DNA of 64,000 bases, from positions 18,711-82,710 of the forward strand of contig JBHELB010000011.1 of assembly GCA_041859045.1 (NCBI GenBank). The letters run 5' to 3'. The position numbers and the translations under genes are program-made. Below, piece by piece: positions 62,428 to 64,000 of the stretch. Origin of the DNA: JBHELB01 sp041859045. GTDB taxonomy: Bacteria > Hydrogenedentota > Hydrogenedentia > Hydrogenedentales > SLHB01. Position 1 is the first letter of the stretch. The number at the start of each line of letters is the position of its first letter. A model generated the notes under the pieces. It did no database searches, was not told where the DNA came from, and saw nothing but the letters and a program-made list of their open reading frames with translations.

Positions 62428-63099
62428 GTGCGGAAAATCGTCGTCGGCGCCATGGTTTCTCTGGACGGCGTCATGCAAGCGCCTGGCGGACCGACCGAGG
62501 ATCCGACCCAGGGGTTCAAGTTTGGCGGCTGGGTGGTGCCGTATTTCGATCGGGAGTTTGGCGAGGAAATAGACCGCCTCTTCGGTGAGAAATTCGATCT
62601 CCTTCTCGGTCGCAAGACCTACGAGATTTTCGCGGCGTATTGGCCGTACTACGACGAGAACGCTCCCGATGGCGGCATCGCGAGACTCTTCAACAAGATC
62701 ACGAAATACGTTGTTTCGCGTTCAGGCGAGGTCGACACGAGTTGGCAAGGCTCGGTGCTCCTGCGCGGTATCGCCGACGTGAAGCGATTACGGAACGAAG
62801 ACGGCCCCAATCTTGTCACCCAAGGCAGCACGGAACTCGTCCATGCGCTATTGGCCAACGACCTCGTCGATGCGATGACCCTGTTCGTCATTCCGGCCGT
62901 GCTCGGCGGCGGCAAAAAACTATTTGCCGATGGCTCGATACCGCACGCTTACACGCTGACAAGATCGTGCGTTTCGAGCACGGGCATCGTCATTGGGCAC
63001 TACGAGCGCGACGGTGAGGTCAAGATCGGCGAAACCGAGCTTAGTTCGCCCAGCGAAGCCGAAGTTGCCCGCCAGGAGCGTATGAAGCGCGAGGGCTAG
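62428..63099 (+). CDS. RibD C-terminal/dihydrofolate reductase-fold protein
   Basis: 223 residues with a dihydrofolate reductase-like fold, of the RibD-C/YyaP group. Features: VVGAMVSLDGVMQAPGG, DLLLGRKTYEIFAAYWP, LVTQGSTELVHALLANDLVD and LFVIPAVLGGGKKLF, the NADPH-binding region. The family includes flavin and pterin reductases and many uncharacterised members. GTG start with AAGGAGAGGG upstream. It follows the PhnB-like gene by 43 bases, a pairing often seen in environmental genomes. Confidence 0.88.
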   Translation: MRKIVVGAMVSLDGVMQAPGGPTEDPTQGFKFGGWVVPYFDREFGEEIDRLFGEKFDLLLGRKTYEIFAAYWPYYDENAPDGGIARLFNKITKYVVSRSGEVDTSWQGSVLLRGIADVKRLRNEDGPNLVTQGSTELVHALLANDLVDAMTLFVIPAVLGGGKKLFADGSIPHAYTLTRSCVSSTGIVIGHYERDGEVKIGETELSSPSEAEVARQERMKREG

Positions 63100-63116
63100 A
63101 GCGTTTTACGTTTTTG

Positions 63117-63199
63117 TGCCTACGGCCTCCGACAGTAGAGCATTTTCACCACGCAGCTTTGGCGGGCGCGCCGTAGGCATTCTCGGTGAAAATGCTCTA
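63117..63199. repeat. Two interlocked inverted repeats
   Basis: Repeat A: TGCCTACGGC (63117-63126) with GCCGTAGGCA (63170-63179). Repeat B: TAGAGCATTTTCACC (63136-63150) with GGTGAAAATGCTCTA (63185-63199). Both are perfect. The order is A-B-A'-B', so the arms cross rather than nest. A degenerate copy of the B arm (TAGAGCGTTTTACG) starts at 63098, right at the end of the preceding gene. Confidence 0.8.
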
Positions 63200-63499
63200 G
63201 AGGTTCGCCGAGCCATCGAACCGGTTGCTCTCTTGCTGATAGATCCGTGGACCGACCGCGTCGGGGTGCACAAAATACTCCTCCCTCCAAAGCGCGATTC
63301 GAAGCCGATCCCCAATCGCCGGGGAGAGCGAGGTGTTTTGGGCAAATCCTAATTGTTTAAGCAGAGGTAGGTATTAGGAAAGCACCCGATGCGTGCGTGT
63401 GCGGCGCCCCACACGAGGGCTTCTGCAATCTCCCGCACGGTTGGCGTAATGTCCGGTGTTGAGGGATAGAGTCAAGAAAAGCATAGTGCAATAAATACG
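63200..63499. other. Non-coding stretch between repeats
   Basis: No supported gene, RNA or regulatory site was found. Short open frames on both strands have no ribosome sites or recognisable family. Confidence 0.5.
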
Positions 63500-63656
63500 T
63501 ACCACAGAGGCACAGAGGACACAGAGAAGAGGAGAAAATATAGAAGAATGGAAAACAAAGACTTTGGACTTCCGATTTCTGTTGCTATCTTCTTTGTCTT
63601 CCGAACACCATCCGAATTTCTTTTCCTCTTCTCTGTTTCTTCTGTGCCTCTGTGGT
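63500..63656. repeat. Palindromic CACAGAGG-type mobile repeat
   Basis: The left arm begins ACCACAGAGGCACAGA at 63501 and continues ACAGAGAAGAGGA. The right arm is its imperfect reverse complement, ending TCTGTGCCTCTGTGGT near 63656. About 35 bases pair at each end, with an A/T-rich centre that is itself partly self-complementary. Repeats of this wording are scattered in many environmental bacterial genomes; translated frames through them give false hypothetical proteins. Confidence 0.75.
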
Positions 63657-63672
63657 GTTTCGTCATCTTCTG

Positions 63673-63790
63673 ACACCCCGTCCCGGGGTTCTTTTCTTTG
63701 GGTGAGCATCCCCGGGTTCCACTTCGCGGCTACGCCGCTCCGTTCCACCCGGGGCTACGTTCTGTCATCCGCTTTGCGGATTAGAGGCAA
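63673..63790. repeat. Second repeat-like block with a CCCGGGGCTAC core
   Basis: The run contains CCCCGTCCCGGGGTT, CATCCCCGGGTTCCACTTCG and TTCCACCCGGGGCTACG with short internal palindromes (GCGGCTACGCCGC). Its wording resembles intergenic repeats common in planctomycete-like genomes. No gene is supported here. Confidence 0.45.
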
Positions 63791-63866
63791 GAGCTTTCCG
63801 CGACACAACGCCTCTGACGCTTTTTTCTGAAAGTTGTCCGGCGATCTGGGCCGATTCGAACAGGAC

Positions 63867-63958
63867 ATCCCCCAAGAAATGGGGTATCGGGATCGCAAGT
63901 AATTGGCCTGATATTGGTTAGGGATCGGCACAAGTGTCCGGGGTGATTTTTGGGGGAT
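63867..63958. repeat. Inverted repeat of about 90 bases at the window end
   Basis: ATCCCCCAAGAAAT (63867-63880) and ATTTTTGGGGGAT (63946-63958) are near-perfect complements. TGTCCGG occurs at the left flank and again inside the right arm. It could be a repeat unit or the edge of a mobile element continuing past the window. Confidence 0.5.
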
Positions 63959-64000
63959 CTTTGGTCGGGTTGCAGTGGCCTCCTTGGAGCGTCAGAATCT

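Noticed and set aside
63374..63748. Short hypothetical proteins in both strands of the repeat region
   Set aside because: Their sequences come from translating the palindromic CACAGAGG repeat and neighbouring repeats; no ribosome sites.

Overview
The window is a 64 kb piece of a GC-rich bacterial chromosome with about 53 supported protein genes. No rRNA, tRNA, CRISPR array, phage or transposase gene was seen. The mix of genes suggests a Gram-negative, at least partly anaerobic heterotroph from an under-cultivated phylum in or near the Planctomycetes/Hydrogenedentota neighbourhood. That mix includes many lipoproteins of unknown family, Gfo/Idh/MocA dehydrogenases with a TIM-barrel isomerase, a split glycine decarboxylase, a trimeric [FeFe] hydrogenase, a multihaem cytochrome c and an RND pump. 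The placement is an inference; no marker gene here fixes the taxon.

Layout. 1-8 kb: a very large membrane sensor ending in a PP2C phosphatase plus an anti-sigma-type ATPase, then a sugar isomerase and two Gfo/Idh/MocA oxidoreductases. 8-17 kb: a four-repeat lipoprotein, a small FlgM-like protein behind a near-consensus sigma-28 promoter, a hotdog thioesterase, several unrecognised envelope proteins, a methyltransferase/CgeB fusion, a metallo-beta-lactamase-fold hydrolase and PilT. 17.4-21.9 kb: the glycine cleavage operon gcvT-gcvH-gcvPA-gcvPB behind a ZTP (pfl) riboswitch. 21.9-32 kb: a PocR/AraC regulator, a WalJ-like hydrolase, sigma-54, a pseudopilin-like lipoprotein, ferritin, ferredoxin, RmlC and a sugar ABC permease pair. 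31.7-36.9 kb: a TetR regulator with an RND efflux pair whose proton-relay residues are replaced.

36.9-45.2 kb is the most striking block. Rex is followed by the three subunits of an electron-bifurcating [FeFe] hydrogenase (HydC, HydB, HydA), a sensory-type [FeFe] hydrogenase with a PAS domain (HydS) and a SpoIIE-type phosphatase. A promoter with overlapping TCGAGAAA/TTTCTCGA palindromes lies in front. The layout reads as redox control of H2 metabolism (NADH/NAD+ through Rex) combined with H2 sensing (HydS) and a phosphatase output.

45-58.7 kb: a large membrane protein, HEAT-repeat lipoprotein, GT2-TPR glycosyltransferase, arsenic operon (arsR-arsC-acr3) back to back with bioY, a second CgeB-like glycosyltransferase, a ceramidase-like protein, a GT39-like membrane protein and a sugar-binding lipoprotein. 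58.7-61.5 kb: a 935-residue fusion of a 19-CxxCH cytochrome c with a cytochrome b561-like membrane domain. 61.9-63.1 kb: a PhnB-like protein and a RibD/DHFR-fold protein. The last 0.9 kb is non-coding and packed with inverted repeats of mobile-repeat type.
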